The position numbers and the translations under genes are program-made. Below are positions 1-8,786 of a stretch of 27,385 bases of DNA, piece by piece (the stretch's first letter is position 1; every line of letters begins with the position of its first letter). The notes under the pieces are model-generated. The model was not told the DNA's origin, did not search any database, and was given only the letters and a program-made list of their open reading frames with translations. Origin of the DNA: an uncultured bacterium (GTDB taxonomy: Bacteria; Bacillota; Clostridia; Lachnospirales; Lachnospiraceae); assembly GCA_905215155.1 (NCBI GenBank), contig CAJMPJ010000047.1, positions 1 to 27,385 of the forward strand, written 5' to 3'.

Positions 1-297
1 AGTATAGAATGATTACCCTTAAAAAAGTTGTCTAGAAAACTGTTGACAATCCAGTCTATTTTCCAGAAAATACGGCTGTAATGCTTATGCTTTTGCTCAA
101 ATTTGAGCGAAAGTGGTATTGAATTTAAGAAGGCTGAATGCTGTAGTTTTGGATTTTTCAATTAGACTTTCCGACTTTTTTGTCTAAAAGCCTTGATTTA
201 AACACCATTAAATAAATGTGTAATTAGGAACATTCAATTAAAACAAATTAAAATTGATATGAAATTAAAAATTTATACTGTTTATAGCGTGTTTTTG
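1..297. other. AT-rich intergenic region upstream of the R-M operon
   Basis: I see no gene here. The stretch is strongly AT-rich and holds a perfect 14-bp palindrome (GCTCAAATTTGAGC) at 95-108 and a TTGACA hexamer at 43-48 that lacks a good -10 partner. Two copies of TTTATA at 272-277 and 281-286, nine bases apart, lie just upstream of the -10 of the XRE gene and could be an operator or a poor -35. No tRNA or integrase attachment site could be recognised. Confidence 0.5.
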
Positions 298-306
298 TGA
301 TATAAT
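298..306 (+). promoter_or_regulatory. Extended -10 promoter of the R-M operon
   Basis: The sequence TGATATAAT is a textbook extended -10 (TGn followed by TATAAT). It lies 27 bases before the XRE start codon. There is no convincing -35 at 17 bp spacing, which is usual for extended -10 promoters. It would drive the whole XRE-mod-res-OLD operon. Confidence 0.55.
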
Positions 307-333
307 TATTAATATTTGTGGGAGGTGCAAAAA

Positions 334-573
334 ATGGCAATACATTATAACAAGCTATGGAAGCTGCTAATTGATAAGAATATGAAAAAGAAAGATTTGC
401 AACGCCTTTCCGGTGTTAGCTCGGCAACTATCACAAAGCTTGGTAGAAACGAAAATGTAAATACAGAAATACTTCAAAAAATATGCACAGCTTTAGAATG
501 TGACATTTGTGATATCTTAGAGTTTGTTCCAGATAAAATTGAGAAAGGCAAGGTGAATGATAGCAATGATTAA
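334..573 (+). CDS. XRE-family HTH transcriptional regulator (Cro/CI type)
   Basis: This 79-residue protein is essentially one Cro/CI-type helix-turn-helix domain. Helices 2 and 3 are visible in the stretch KKKDLQRLSGVSSATITKL, and the C-terminal part with ICTALECDICDILEF is typical of the small YozG-like XRE group. The ATG at 334 was chosen because GGAGGTG lies 6 bases upstream; an in-frame TTG at 316 has no ribosome binding site. The gene ends inside the start of mod (17-base overlap with the ATG at 557), so the two are likely translationally coupled. Position suggests a controller-type regulator of the R-M operon, probably autoregulatory; that role is inferred. The HTH family assignment is firm. 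Confidence 0.88.
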   Translation: MAIHYNKLWKLLIDKNMKKKDLQRLSGVSSATITKLGRNENVNTEILQKICTALECDICDILEFVPDKIEKGKVNDSND

Positions 574-2626
574 GGATATTATGAATGCCAATGATACTGC
601 AGTACCGAACAGCCGAGAAATGGCTATACTAAAAGAAAATTTCCCCTCATGCTTTAGGGCAGATGGGTCCTTTGATATTGAACGGTTTAAGGAATTTTTA
701 AGTGATAAGATTGCTGTCACAGGAGAGGGTTATGAACTCAAGTTTTTAGGAAAAAATTATGCCCGATTGTTGGCTTCAATTGATACTACAACTGTTGTCG
801 TGCCAAACGAGGAACATAACTCAAAACCAGAAAATATGAACAGTGAAAACATCTACATAAGTGGCGATAATCTTGATGGGTTAAAGCATCTCTTGAAGTC
901 CTATTCAGGTCAAGTTAAATGTATTTATATTGATCCTCCTTATAACACTGGAACAGATGGATTTGTGTATAATGACCAGTTCAATTTTACTGTGGAAGAG
1001 CTTTCGGAAAAACTAAGTATTAGCGAAGAACAGGCACAACGCATTTTAGACTTAACAAAGCGTGGTTCGGCATCGGATTCTGCATGGTTGATGTTCATGT
1101 ACCCAAGACTTCTACTTGCAAGAGATTTGCTGAGTAGCGAAGGAACAATATTTATATCTATAGATGATAACGAACAAGCAAATCTTAAATTAATATGTGA
1201 TGATGTATTTGGAATTGATAATTTCGTTGCACAAATTATTGTTCAATCAAATAAAAGGGGACAGACATACAAGCAACTAGCAAAGACACACGAATATATT
1301 TTAGTTTATACGCGAAATATTGATGGTAAGATAAATGAACTTATGAAAGAAGTAGGTTCATTTAAGATGGAGGATAATGTAAGTGAATTCTCAGAACGGG
1401 AACTTCGAAACAGAAACCCGAAATTTGGAAGATTCAACAGACCCAATTTATATTATCCAATTTATGTTGATACTACTCGTGTAGATAAAAATGGATATTC
1501 ACCGATATCATTAACTAAACATGGTAACTTTATTGAAGAAGTATATCCACTAAACAGCGAAGGACAAGAAAGTTGTTGGCGATGGGGTACTAAAAAATTG
1601 GAAGCCAATAATAATGAAGATACTATGCTGAGCAATGTGGTCGCAAGGAAAAAGAATACTGGTGAATACGGTATTTATGAGAAGTATCGTAAAACAACAT
1701 ATAAAGCAAAGACTATATGGTTTAGTGATGCAATTATTGATGATTTAATCGATGAAGATGATGATATTTGGGATGAAACAGGTGTGATTACAGAGCAAGG
1801 TTCAGTCGAACTAGGAAATTATGATATGGGCGATGTCTTTGATTTTCCCAAACCTAGTTACTTGGTTAAAAAGGTTCTTACACTTGGTTCAGATCATGAT
1901 AGTATATGCGTTGATTTCTTTTCTGGTTCTGCAACAACAGCGGAAGCAGTTATGCGTCTTAATGCTGAATTAATGTCGAAAGGGCAAAGACGTTATATAG
2001 CAGTACAATTGCCTGAAGATTTAGATTTAAAATATGAAAATGCCTCTGCAACGGAGAAACCTAAAATTCAACGAGTTATTGATTTTCTTGATAGCGTAAA
2101 CCGACCTCATACACTTGATCAAATTGGTATAGAACGCATTATCAGGGCAGCCAAAAAGATAAGGGAAGAATTTCCAGAGACTAAGGTAGATCTCGGTTTT
2201 AGGCAATTTATTCTTGCTGAGCCTGAGCAAAACACTCTAGACAAGCTTGAAAAGTTTGACCCTACTGAAAATAAATTATTTGCTGACAAAGACATTTTTA
2301 GTGATTTTGGAAAACCTACCGTCCTTGCAACATGGCTTGTTAGAGATGGATATGGACTTACAGCAGATGTTGAGGAGTTAAATTTTGCTGGATACAATGG
2401 CTATTATATAGGAAAACATCTTTACCTAATTGACCCGGAATTGTCTAATAAGGCGATTGAAGCCATTGTAGTAAAATATGAAACTGACGGTAGCTTTAAT
2501 CCTGAGAACGTGGTGTTATTCGGTTATAGTTTTACATGGACGGAAATGGAAGCTTTAAAAATTAATTTGAAACGGTTGAAGGATACAGAGAAAAACTTGC
2601 GTATCAACTTCGATATCCGTTATTGA
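557..2626 (+). CDS. mod: Type III restriction-modification DNA methyltransferase (Mod)
   Basis: This 689-residue protein is the modification and target-recognition subunit of a type III R-M system; the family methylates adenine N6 on one strand of an asymmetric site. The catalytic motif IV DPPYNTG is at residues 126-132 and the AdoMet-binding motif I DFFSGSATTAEAV is at 453-465. This order, IV before I with the variable target-recognition region between, is the beta-class arrangement of Mod proteins. The length is normal and both key motifs are intact. Starts at 557, 566 or 581 are possible; 557 has AAAGG at 8 bases. The gene overlaps the XRE regulator, and res starts 14 bases after its stop. 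The recognition sequence cannot be read from the protein by eye. Confidence 0.95.
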   Translation: MIAMIKDIMNANDTAVPNSREMAILKENFPSCFRADGSFDIERFKEFLSDKIAVTGEGYELKFLGKNYARLLASIDTTTVVVPNEEHNSKPENMNSENIYISGDNLDGLKHLLKSYSGQVKCIYIDPPYNTGTDGFVYNDQFNFTVEELSEKLSISEEQAQRILDLTKRGSASDSAWLMFMYPRLLLARDLLSSEGTIFISIDDNEQANLKLICDDVFGIDNFVAQIIVQSNKRGQTYKQLAKTHEYILVYTRNIDGKINELMKEVGSFKMEDNVSEFSERELRNRNPKFGRFNRPNLYYPIYVDTTRVDKNGYSPISLTKHGNFIEEVYPLNSEGQESCWRWGTKKLEANNNEDTMLSNVVARKKNTGEYGIYEKYRKTTYKAKTIWFSDAIIDDLIDEDDDIWDETGVITEQGSVELGNYDMGDVFDFPKPSYLVKKVLTLGSDHDSICVDFFSGSATTAEAVMRLNAELMSKGQRRYIAVQLPEDLDLKYENASATEKPKIQRVIDFLDSVNRPHTLDQIGIERIIRAAKKIREEFPETKVDLGFRQFILAEPEQNTLDKLEKFDPTENKLFADKDIFSDFGKPTVLATWLVRDGYGLTADVEELNFAGYNGYYIGKHLYLIDPELSNKAIEAIVVKYETDGSFNPENVVLFGYSFTWTEMEALKINLKRLKDTEKNLRINFDIRY

Positions 2627-2640
2627 TTGGAGGGTATGTT

Positions 2641-5601
2641 ATGGAACTTATCCTACAACGAGGATTACCACACCAACAAAAAGCTGTAGATGCAATAAGT
2701 GCTGCTTTGAATGGGGTACAGATAACTCCTCCTATACAATTTTATGAAAATCCAAGTATTTCTCTTTCTGACCCTAAACTAGCTGCAAATATTAGAGAAA
2801 TTCAAAAAAATATACCTGCAGAATATCGAAGCAGTATGCCTATTGGTGACTGCTTGAATATTGATATTAAAATGGAAACTGGTACAGGAAAGACTTACGT
2901 TTATACTCATACTATATATGAGCTTCATAAACGTTACGGACTTAATAAGTTTATTATCGCTGTACCTTCACTTGCGATTAAAGCAGGAACCGCACAGTTT
3001 TTGCGTGATGAATATGTAAAGCGACATTTTTCCGATGTTTGTGGCTATGGTACAGAGATTGAGGTTGGAGTACTAGAAGCGCCAAAAAACAAGAAAAAGG
3101 GTCGCTCCTATTTCCCGAGTGTTGTGAGCGACTTTGTAAAAGGTTCTTGCCAGAACACGAAGAAGATTTATGTATTATTAGTTAATATGCAACTACTTGT
3201 TGTCCGATCAAATGGTATGCTTAGCCGTGACGACTATGATTATGGAGTAGAAGGTTTTTATAGACCACTTGATGCTATTCGTGCAACAAACCCTGTTGTT
3301 ATTATTGATGAGCCACATAGATTTTCTCGTGACCAGAAGGCTTTCAAGGTGATCGCTGATGAAATAAAACCACAGTGTATTATACGTTTTGGTGCTACCT
3401 TCCCTGAAACTACAAGTGGACGTGGAAAGAACAAAATAACCGTAAAAGACTACCAAAACCTGCTCTATGATTTAAATGCCTGTGAATCTTTTAATCAAAA
3501 TTTGATAAAGGGAGTAACGAAGGAGCATTTTGAACCGGTATCCAAGCGTGAAGAAAAGGTGAAAATCACTTCCATCACAAGCAAGGATTCTGTTACCTTT
3601 CAGTATAAAAAGCGTGATGAATCGACTAAAACATTTACTCTTAAAACTGGAGATTCACTATCTATCATTAATGAAGCTTTCGAGGGAATTACGGTTCATG
3701 CTATTGGCAAATCAACAGTTGAGTTTTCTAATGGTATTCAAAAGTCAACTGGTGAGGAATTGGATGTGGATATCTATATGACCTCTTATCAAGAGCAGAT
3801 GATGCGTCTTGCCCTTGAACGTCATTTTGAAACTGAAAAAGCAAACTTCTGTGGTCGCAATTTCAAGATCAAGACATTGGCATTATTCTTTATCGATGAT
3901 ATATCATCATACCGACCAAACGAAGAAGGTAAAACCCCTTATCTATTACAAGCTTTTGAGAGGTTGTTTAAGGAACGGATAGAATCGGTGCTATCTACCC
4001 TCGGTGAGCATGATACAGAATATCGGGCATATCTGGAAGCAAGTCTTGCAGATATTTCTGCTTGCCATGCAGGCTATTTTTCACAAGACAATAGCGATTC
4101 GGATGAAGACATAGCAAAAGAAGTAGAAACCATCCTTCATGGAAAAAAACACCTTCTCTCTTTCAAGAATAAAGACGGTAGCTATAACACTTTACGTTTT
4201 CTATTTTCAAAATGGACACTTAAAGAGGGCTGGGATAACCCTAATGTATTTACGATAGCTAAACTTCGTTCTAGCGGAAGTGAAAATAGTAAACTGCAAG
4301 AGGTTGGACGAGGTTTACGTCTACCTGTAGATGAGAATGGTAATAGAATCTCCAATGAAGAATTCCAGCTTAATTATATTGTTGACTTCACAGAGGCAGA
4401 CTTTGCTAAACGATTAATAGACCAAATAAACGGGGAAATTCCACAAGCTTCTTCTATTAGCGAAGAAAGATTGGAACAAGTGGCCAAGAAGCTTGGCATG
4501 ACTTCTGATGAACTTTTTGATGCACTATATGATAAACATTACATAGACAGGCGATTAAATATAAAACCCGATACAAGGGACGCTTTCTTTGCAGAATACC
4601 CGGACTTTGCTACAGGATTGTCTTCAGGTAAGGTAAAAGACCGAAATGTAGCAAAACCAAAACCTGTAAAAATCCGCAAAGCTGTTTACAGTGAAATACG
4701 CAAATTATGGGAAGCAATCAATCAACGATACCTACTTTTCTATGATGATGATCTGGATGCTGATATGGCTAAAGTTGTTTTATCTTTGCTGGAAAAACCC
4801 GGTGTTTTTACAGACGTTGTCATGACTAGCTCCAGAGATATCGTTAAGAGCGATGGCTCACAGATGATGATTGTTTCAGATACAGGCGCTCAATATATAG
4901 TATCCAAACCTATTCCCTACAATGAATTTCTTAAGAGGATCACAAATGCAACAAACATTCCAATTAAAGTATTGCATGAGGCATTGTGTGAGTATGTTAA
5001 GAGGAATGGAACTATAAATCCAGAACATATTAATGAAAATTCTGTCAGCATGTTTATTCAACAATTTCATGACTGGAGAAGCAATAATTTGCAAGGTCGA
5101 TTCCATTATGCAAAAAGCAATACGCCTGTTGGTGCAACAGCACTTACCTATTCAGACGGTTCTCCACGTGAAGATATCGCACAGGGACGTATCGGCACAA
5201 AGATAGCTCCGGGAACACCAAGCGAGAAGTATTTATATGATGCTTTCGCTTATGACTCACCGTTGGAACAAAAAAATATTATGTCGGACATCGAAGAAGT
5301 CATTGTATATGGAAAAATTCCACGTAGCAGCATTGCCATACCGACTATTACCGGTGGAATGTACAGTCCAGACTTCATGTATGCTGTAAGAAAGGCTTCC
5401 GGTGAGAAAGAGCTTAACATTGTAGTCGAAACAAAAGACGTAGAAAATAAATCCGACTTACGTGGTACAGAAAAAGCAAAAATTGATTGTGCTCGTGTTT
5501 TCTTTGATATGCTCTCGAAAGATGGATACACTGTTTATTTCCGTGATCAGTTAAACAACAAACAGATGGCTCAGATTATTAAAGAAGTATTGGCAGAGTA
5601 A
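2641..5601 (+). CDS. res: Type III restriction endonuclease subunit (Res)
   Basis: This 986-residue protein is the ATP-dependent translocase and nuclease subunit that pairs with Mod. Superfamily 2 helicase motifs are all visible: Walker A METGTGKT at residues 78-85, DEPH at 223-226, GATFPE about 40 residues later, and motif VI QEVGRGLRLP at 553-562. The C-terminal nuclease has the PD-(D/E)XK layout, with PD at 910-911 and E930-T-K932. Motifs and length indicate an active enzyme. The ATG at 2641 follows GGAGGG with 7 bases of spacing; an upstream in-frame TTG has no ribosome binding site. It sits between mod and an OLD nuclease in one operon. I see no frameshift. Confidence 0.96.
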   Translation: MELILQRGLPHQQKAVDAISAALNGVQITPPIQFYENPSISLSDPKLAANIREIQKNIPAEYRSSMPIGDCLNIDIKMETGTGKTYVYTHTIYELHKRYGLNKFIIAVPSLAIKAGTAQFLRDEYVKRHFSDVCGYGTEIEVGVLEAPKNKKKGRSYFPSVVSDFVKGSCQNTKKIYVLLVNMQLLVVRSNGMLSRDDYDYGVEGFYRPLDAIRATNPVVIIDEPHRFSRDQKAFKVIADEIKPQCIIRFGATFPETTSGRGKNKITVKDYQNLLYDLNACESFNQNLIKGVTKEHFEPVSKREEKVKITSITSKDSVTFQYKKRDESTKTFTLKTGDSLSIINEAFEGITVHAIGKSTVEFSNGIQKSTGEELDVDIYMTSYQEQMMRLALERHFETEKANFCGRNFKIKTLALFFIDDISSYRPNEEGKTPYLLQAFERLFKERIESVLSTLGEHDTEYRAYLEASLADISACHAGYFSQDNSDSDEDIAKEVETILHGKKHLLSFKNKDGSYNTLRFLFSKWTLKEGWDNPNVFTIAKLRSSGSENSKLQEVGRGLRLPVDENGNRISNEEFQLNYIVDFTEADFAKRLIDQINGEIPQASSISEERLEQVAKKLGMTSDELFDALYDKHYIDRRLNIKPDTRDAFFAEYPDFATGLSSGKVKDRNVAKPKPVKIRKAVYSEIRKLWEAINQRYLLFYDDDLDADMAKVVLSLLEKPGVFTDVVMTSSRDIVKSDGSQMMIVSDTGAQYIVSKPIPYNEFLKRITNATNIPIKVLHEALCEYVKRNGTINPEHINENSVSMFIQQFHDWRSNNLQGRFHYAKSNTPVGATALTYSDGSPREDIAQGRIGTKIAPGTPSEKYLYDAFAYDSPLEQKNIMSDIEEVIVYGKIPRSSIAIPTITGGMYSPDFMYAVRKASGEKELNIVVETKDVENKSDLRGTEKAKIDCARVFFDMLSKDGYTVYFRDQLNNKQMAQIIKEVLAE

Positions 5602-5624
5602 TTTAATTTAGGGGGGGTGAAAGG

Positions 5625-7244
5625 TTGAGGTTAGAAGCAATTTTTATTAAATATTATCGATCGATAGAAGAAGTGGCTCTTAAACTTCCTCAAAATAAGC
5701 CTCTTGTTCTATTCGGACCGAATAACGCTGGAAAATCTAATATATTATCAGCTATAAATAGATTACTTGGTGAAAGATATCCAACTTATATCGAGATGTT
5801 GGAAAGTGATTATTTTAAACGTAATCAAAATGAATATCCTACCGCACATATTACCGCTAAATTTACTAAGCCCTTATATTATAATAATAGAGGAAATGGA
5901 TATGACGTTATATCTGTAAGTTATGGTTATAATGGACAGGCTAATAATAATCTTTTACACGATGGCAGTGGAAATAAAATATATCCCACAAACGAACAGC
6001 GTTCTGCCTGTCAGTCCTACTTGATTGATGCTGAAAGAAATATCCAGAGTGCTTTTAATTATAGTAGTAGCTACTCTCTGTTAAGCAAGTTTTCAAGGAA
6101 GATACATGAAGCCTTAAGTACAGAGCATAAAGATGAATTATCACAAGCCTTTAATCAAATTACAGCATCCTTTGAACAGACTGATGAATTCTCTAGTTTT
6201 TTTAATCGATTTTCTGAAGCTCTAAAGGGGGCAGTAAAAGGGTTTGTTCACTCATTGGCTGTGGATTTTTCAGCCTATGATCCAAACAATTATGCAAAGT
6301 CACTTCGGATCTATGCAAAAGAGGGAGATAATATTCGTGGATTTGAAGAATTCGGCACTGGTGAACAGCAAGTCTTGTTAATGGCTTTTGTTAAAGCATA
6401 TATGGAAGTATTCACAGGTGAAAATTTTGTGTTGATTATTGAAGAACCAGAAGCTCATCTCCATCCCTTAGCTCAAAGATGGTTAAAGGAATATGTTGTA
6501 GATATGTGTTCATGTGGTATTCAAGTAATCATTTCAACACATTCCGCAGAGTTCATAGATGCAGAATACTTAGACGGACTTGTTCGAGTACATAAAGAGG
6601 GTGGAGTTACTAAAGCAATACAACTATCCGCTCAGCAACTTTGCGATTTTTGTATAGGGTCAGGTGTTCCAGAGAATTGTGTGTCACCAGAAAACATAGT
6701 TGATTTTTACTCGACAAAACTATTTTCAGACCAGTTAAAAGGAATGTTTGCCGAAACAATCATTTTAGTGGAGGGAGCTACTGAATATTTTGCTCTGCCA
6801 GTGTATTTAAAACGTAGTGGGTATTCTTTAGCTGAACATGGAACCGAAATTGTTAATTGTCGCGGTAAGGATGCAATCCCCTTGTACTGGAGGTTATTTA
6901 AAGCATACGGTTACAATTGTTATGCTATATTTGATTGTGACAGGAATGCATCAAAGACTAGGGATGTGTTTAATGGCATCTTTTGCGAAGAAGAATGGGA
7001 TACAGAAACTGAAAATTGTATTGTTAGAGCCGATTATGCATACTTCGGTAAAGACTTTGAATCCCATTTGCGTACAGCAATAGAGGATTATACTTCAATG
7101 GAACAAACTATTTCTGAAAAATATCATATTTCTTCAAAGCCAGGAAAAGCTAAAGCTATTGCACAACATATAGAGGAAATTCCTCATTTTATTAAGGATA
7201 TCGCAGATAAACTATTAATTATAGAACTATTGAGACAAAATTAG
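5625..7244 (+). CDS. OLD-family ATP-dependent endonuclease (AAA ATPase plus TOPRIM)
   Basis: This 539-residue protein has an SMC/RecF-like ATPase followed by a TOPRIM nuclease domain. Walker A GPNNAGKS is at 31-38, the signature-like GTGEQQ at 244-249, Walker B LIIEEPEAHLHP around 270-281, and a switch histidine in ISTHS soon after. The TOPRIM acidic residues are E383 (LVEGATE) and D437/D439 (FDCDR). This is the architecture of the P2 OLD and Gabija GajA nucleases. There is no adjacent UvrD-like helicase, so it is not a standard Gabija pair. The start is TTG, preceded by a G-rich Shine-Dalgarno (5610-5618), and the N-terminus aligns with the usual MRLxxxxIKxxRSI opening. It follows res by 23 bases, so it is probably co-transcribed. 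Its role in defence is inferred. Confidence 0.92.
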   Translation: MRLEAIFIKYYRSIEEVALKLPQNKPLVLFGPNNAGKSNILSAINRLLGERYPTYIEMLESDYFKRNQNEYPTAHITAKFTKPLYYNNRGNGYDVISVSYGYNGQANNNLLHDGSGNKIYPTNEQRSACQSYLIDAERNIQSAFNYSSSYSLLSKFSRKIHEALSTEHKDELSQAFNQITASFEQTDEFSSFFNRFSEALKGAVKGFVHSLAVDFSAYDPNNYAKSLRIYAKEGDNIRGFEEFGTGEQQVLLMAFVKAYMEVFTGENFVLIIEEPEAHLHPLAQRWLKEYVVDMCSCGIQVIISTHSAEFIDAEYLDGLVRVHKEGGVTKAIQLSAQQLCDFCIGSGVPENCVSPENIVDFYSTKLFSDQLKGMFAETIILVEGATEYFALPVYLKRSGYSLAEHGTEIVNCRGKDAIPLYWRLFKAYGYNCYAIFDCDRNASKTRDVFNGIFCEEEWDTETENCIVRADYAYFGKDFESHLRTAIEDYTSMEQTISEKYHISSKPGKAKAIAQHIEEIPHFIKDIADKLLIIELLRQN

Positions 7245-7253
7245 CTGAATGTT

Positions 7254-7298
7254 AAAAAGACCACACAGGAGTATAAAAACTCTTATGTGGTCTTTTTT
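7254..7298. terminator. Bidirectional rho-independent terminator
   Basis: The inverted repeat AAAAAGACCACA / TGTGGTCTTTTTT, extended by a partly paired GAGT/ACTC stem, closes over a short AT-rich loop and is flanked by A and T runs on both sides. It can therefore end the defence operon on the plus strand and the PTS operon on the minus strand. The 88 bases between it and the PTS gene show nothing else. Confidence 0.85.
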
Positions 7299-7386
7299 GC
7301 CCGCATGAAGCTGTTCATTCAAGTTTTTCTTAAATCCCTAAGTGAACGCTTCTTTCCTGCGGCTTTTTTGTTAAAAAATCAAATTT

Positions 7387-8775
7387 TTATAAGGCTTCTA
7401 AATTTTTACTTTTCTTTTTCATCACAATCAAAGTAAGTATGAACGCTGACAGGAATCCTACAATATCACAGAGAATGACTCCATAAAACCCGGCATCCAG
7501 ACCGGCCGGATTTACAAAACAAGGCAATCCCAAAAGGCCCGATCCTCCATAGACATACTGGGTCGACTGAAACATTCCTGCTACAGCCCCTCCAAGGCTT
7601 CCGGCTATGACAGAAATGATCAAAGGCGTTTTTAGGGGTAACAAATAGCCATAAATGGTCGGCTCACTGATTCCCAGCAAACAGGTCAGCCCTGCCGTAG
7701 CCGCCCCTGATTTCTTTGCTTTTTCTTTTAATAAGACTGCTGCAGCGAACACCGCTCCTGCCATTGCAAGCTGATTTCCCGCCAGCAATCCCATTACAGG
7801 CTCATTGCCATTGATTGCGATATCATTGATAAATATTGGAATAAATGCCCAATGCAGACCAAACATAACAATTAAGATCCATGGGCCGCCCAATACCAGG
7901 CCTCCTAATACGGGGCTGAAGTTATAGATTGCAAATATTACTTTTGAAAGAATGGTACTTAAAAAGAGTGTAACCGGTCCAACGACCCAAAAGGTCAAGG
8001 GTATAGTCACCAATAATACAAAGAGAGGAACTGCAAAAAATGCAATCGCTTCTGGCATCACTTTCTTTCCTATCTTTTCTAATTTCGATGCAACATAAAC
8101 AGCAATGATTGCAGGGAACACCGTTGATGTATAATTACTTACCGTCATCGGAATCCCAAATAAGGAGTGAATAGAACCGTCTGCTGCTGCGGCTACAAAG
8201 GAAGGATAGATCATAATGGCTCCGATTCCCATCCCCAGATACTGGTTCATATCAAACTGCTTGGCTGCAGATGCCCCCAATATGACCGGGAAGAAATAAA
8301 AAATCATATCAGCAATGGCATACAAAAATAAATATGTACTGTCTGTATCCTGTAATGCCCCCGAAGCAGTACAGATTGCCAACACTCCTTTTAATATACC
8401 GCATGCCGTCATTAATCCAATTGCAGGTGTAAAAATCCCGGAAACCGTTCTGCTGAATCCGTCAAATAGCTTTTCCTTCTTTCTCTCCCCCGGTCCTTTG
8501 TCTGCATCAATTTCTCCAAAGTCTCCGGAATTTTCCAACATCGGTACTAATTCCTCATACACCTTGGAAACTTTGTTGCCAACCACTACCTGGAATTGTC
8601 CTCCCTGCTCTACCATGGAGATGACTCCCTCCGTCCTTTTTACAGCCTCCCTGTTTGCTTTGCTGTCATCCTTTAAGGTAAAGCGAAGTCTTGTCATGCA
8701 GTGTACGACACTGACCACATTTTCTTTTCCGCCGACATATTCCAGTATGTCAGCTGCTGCTTTTTTGATTTCCAT
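7387..8775 (-). CDS. PTS beta-glucoside-family EIIBC permease, no EIIA domain
   Basis: This 462-residue membrane protein imports and phosphorylates a sugar or glycoside. The N-terminal EIIB domain has the phosphocysteine C26 in VVHCMTRLRF. From about residue 105 a hydrophobic EIIC domain follows, with the conserved LHWAFIPIF and GISEPTIYG segments of the glucose/beta-glucoside superfamily. The protein stops right after the last membrane segment (ending KKKSKNLEAL), so the roughly 160-residue EIIA domain fused to many BglF-type permeases is absent and EIIA must come from elsewhere. It starts 11 bases after the GH106-like gene, and its ribosome binding site overlaps that gene's stop (TAAGGAG), so expression is coupled. 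The exact substrate is unknown. Confidence 0.93.
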   Translation of the reverse strand: MEIKKAAADILEYVGGKENVVSVVHCMTRLRFTLKDDSKANREAVKRTEGVISMVEQGGQFQVVVGNKVSKVYEELVPMLENSGDFGEIDADKGPGERKKEKLFDGFSRTVSGIFTPAIGLMTACGILKGVLAICTASGALQDTDSTYLFLYAIADMIFYFFPVILGASAAKQFDMNQYLGMGIGAIMIYPSFVAAAADGSIHSLFGIPMTVSNYTSTVFPAIIAVYVASKLEKIGKKVMPEAIAFFAVPLFVLLVTIPLTFWVVGPVTLFLSTILSKVIFAIYNFSPVLGGLVLGGPWILIVMFGLHWAFIPIFINDIAINGNEPVMGLLAGNQLAMAGAVFAAAVLLKEKAKKSGAATAGLTCLLGISEPTIYGYLLPLKTPLIISVIAGSLGGAVAGMFQSTQYVYGGSGLLGLPCFVNPAGLDAGFYGVILCDIVGFLSAFILTLIVMKKKSKNLEAL

Positions 8776-8786
8776 ACCTTTTCTCC

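Noticed and set aside
5625..7244. Calling the OLD nuclease a Gabija system
   Set aside because: Gabija needs a GajB UvrD-like helicase next to GajA. The next gene is a PTS permease on the other strand, so only the GajA-like architecture is supported.
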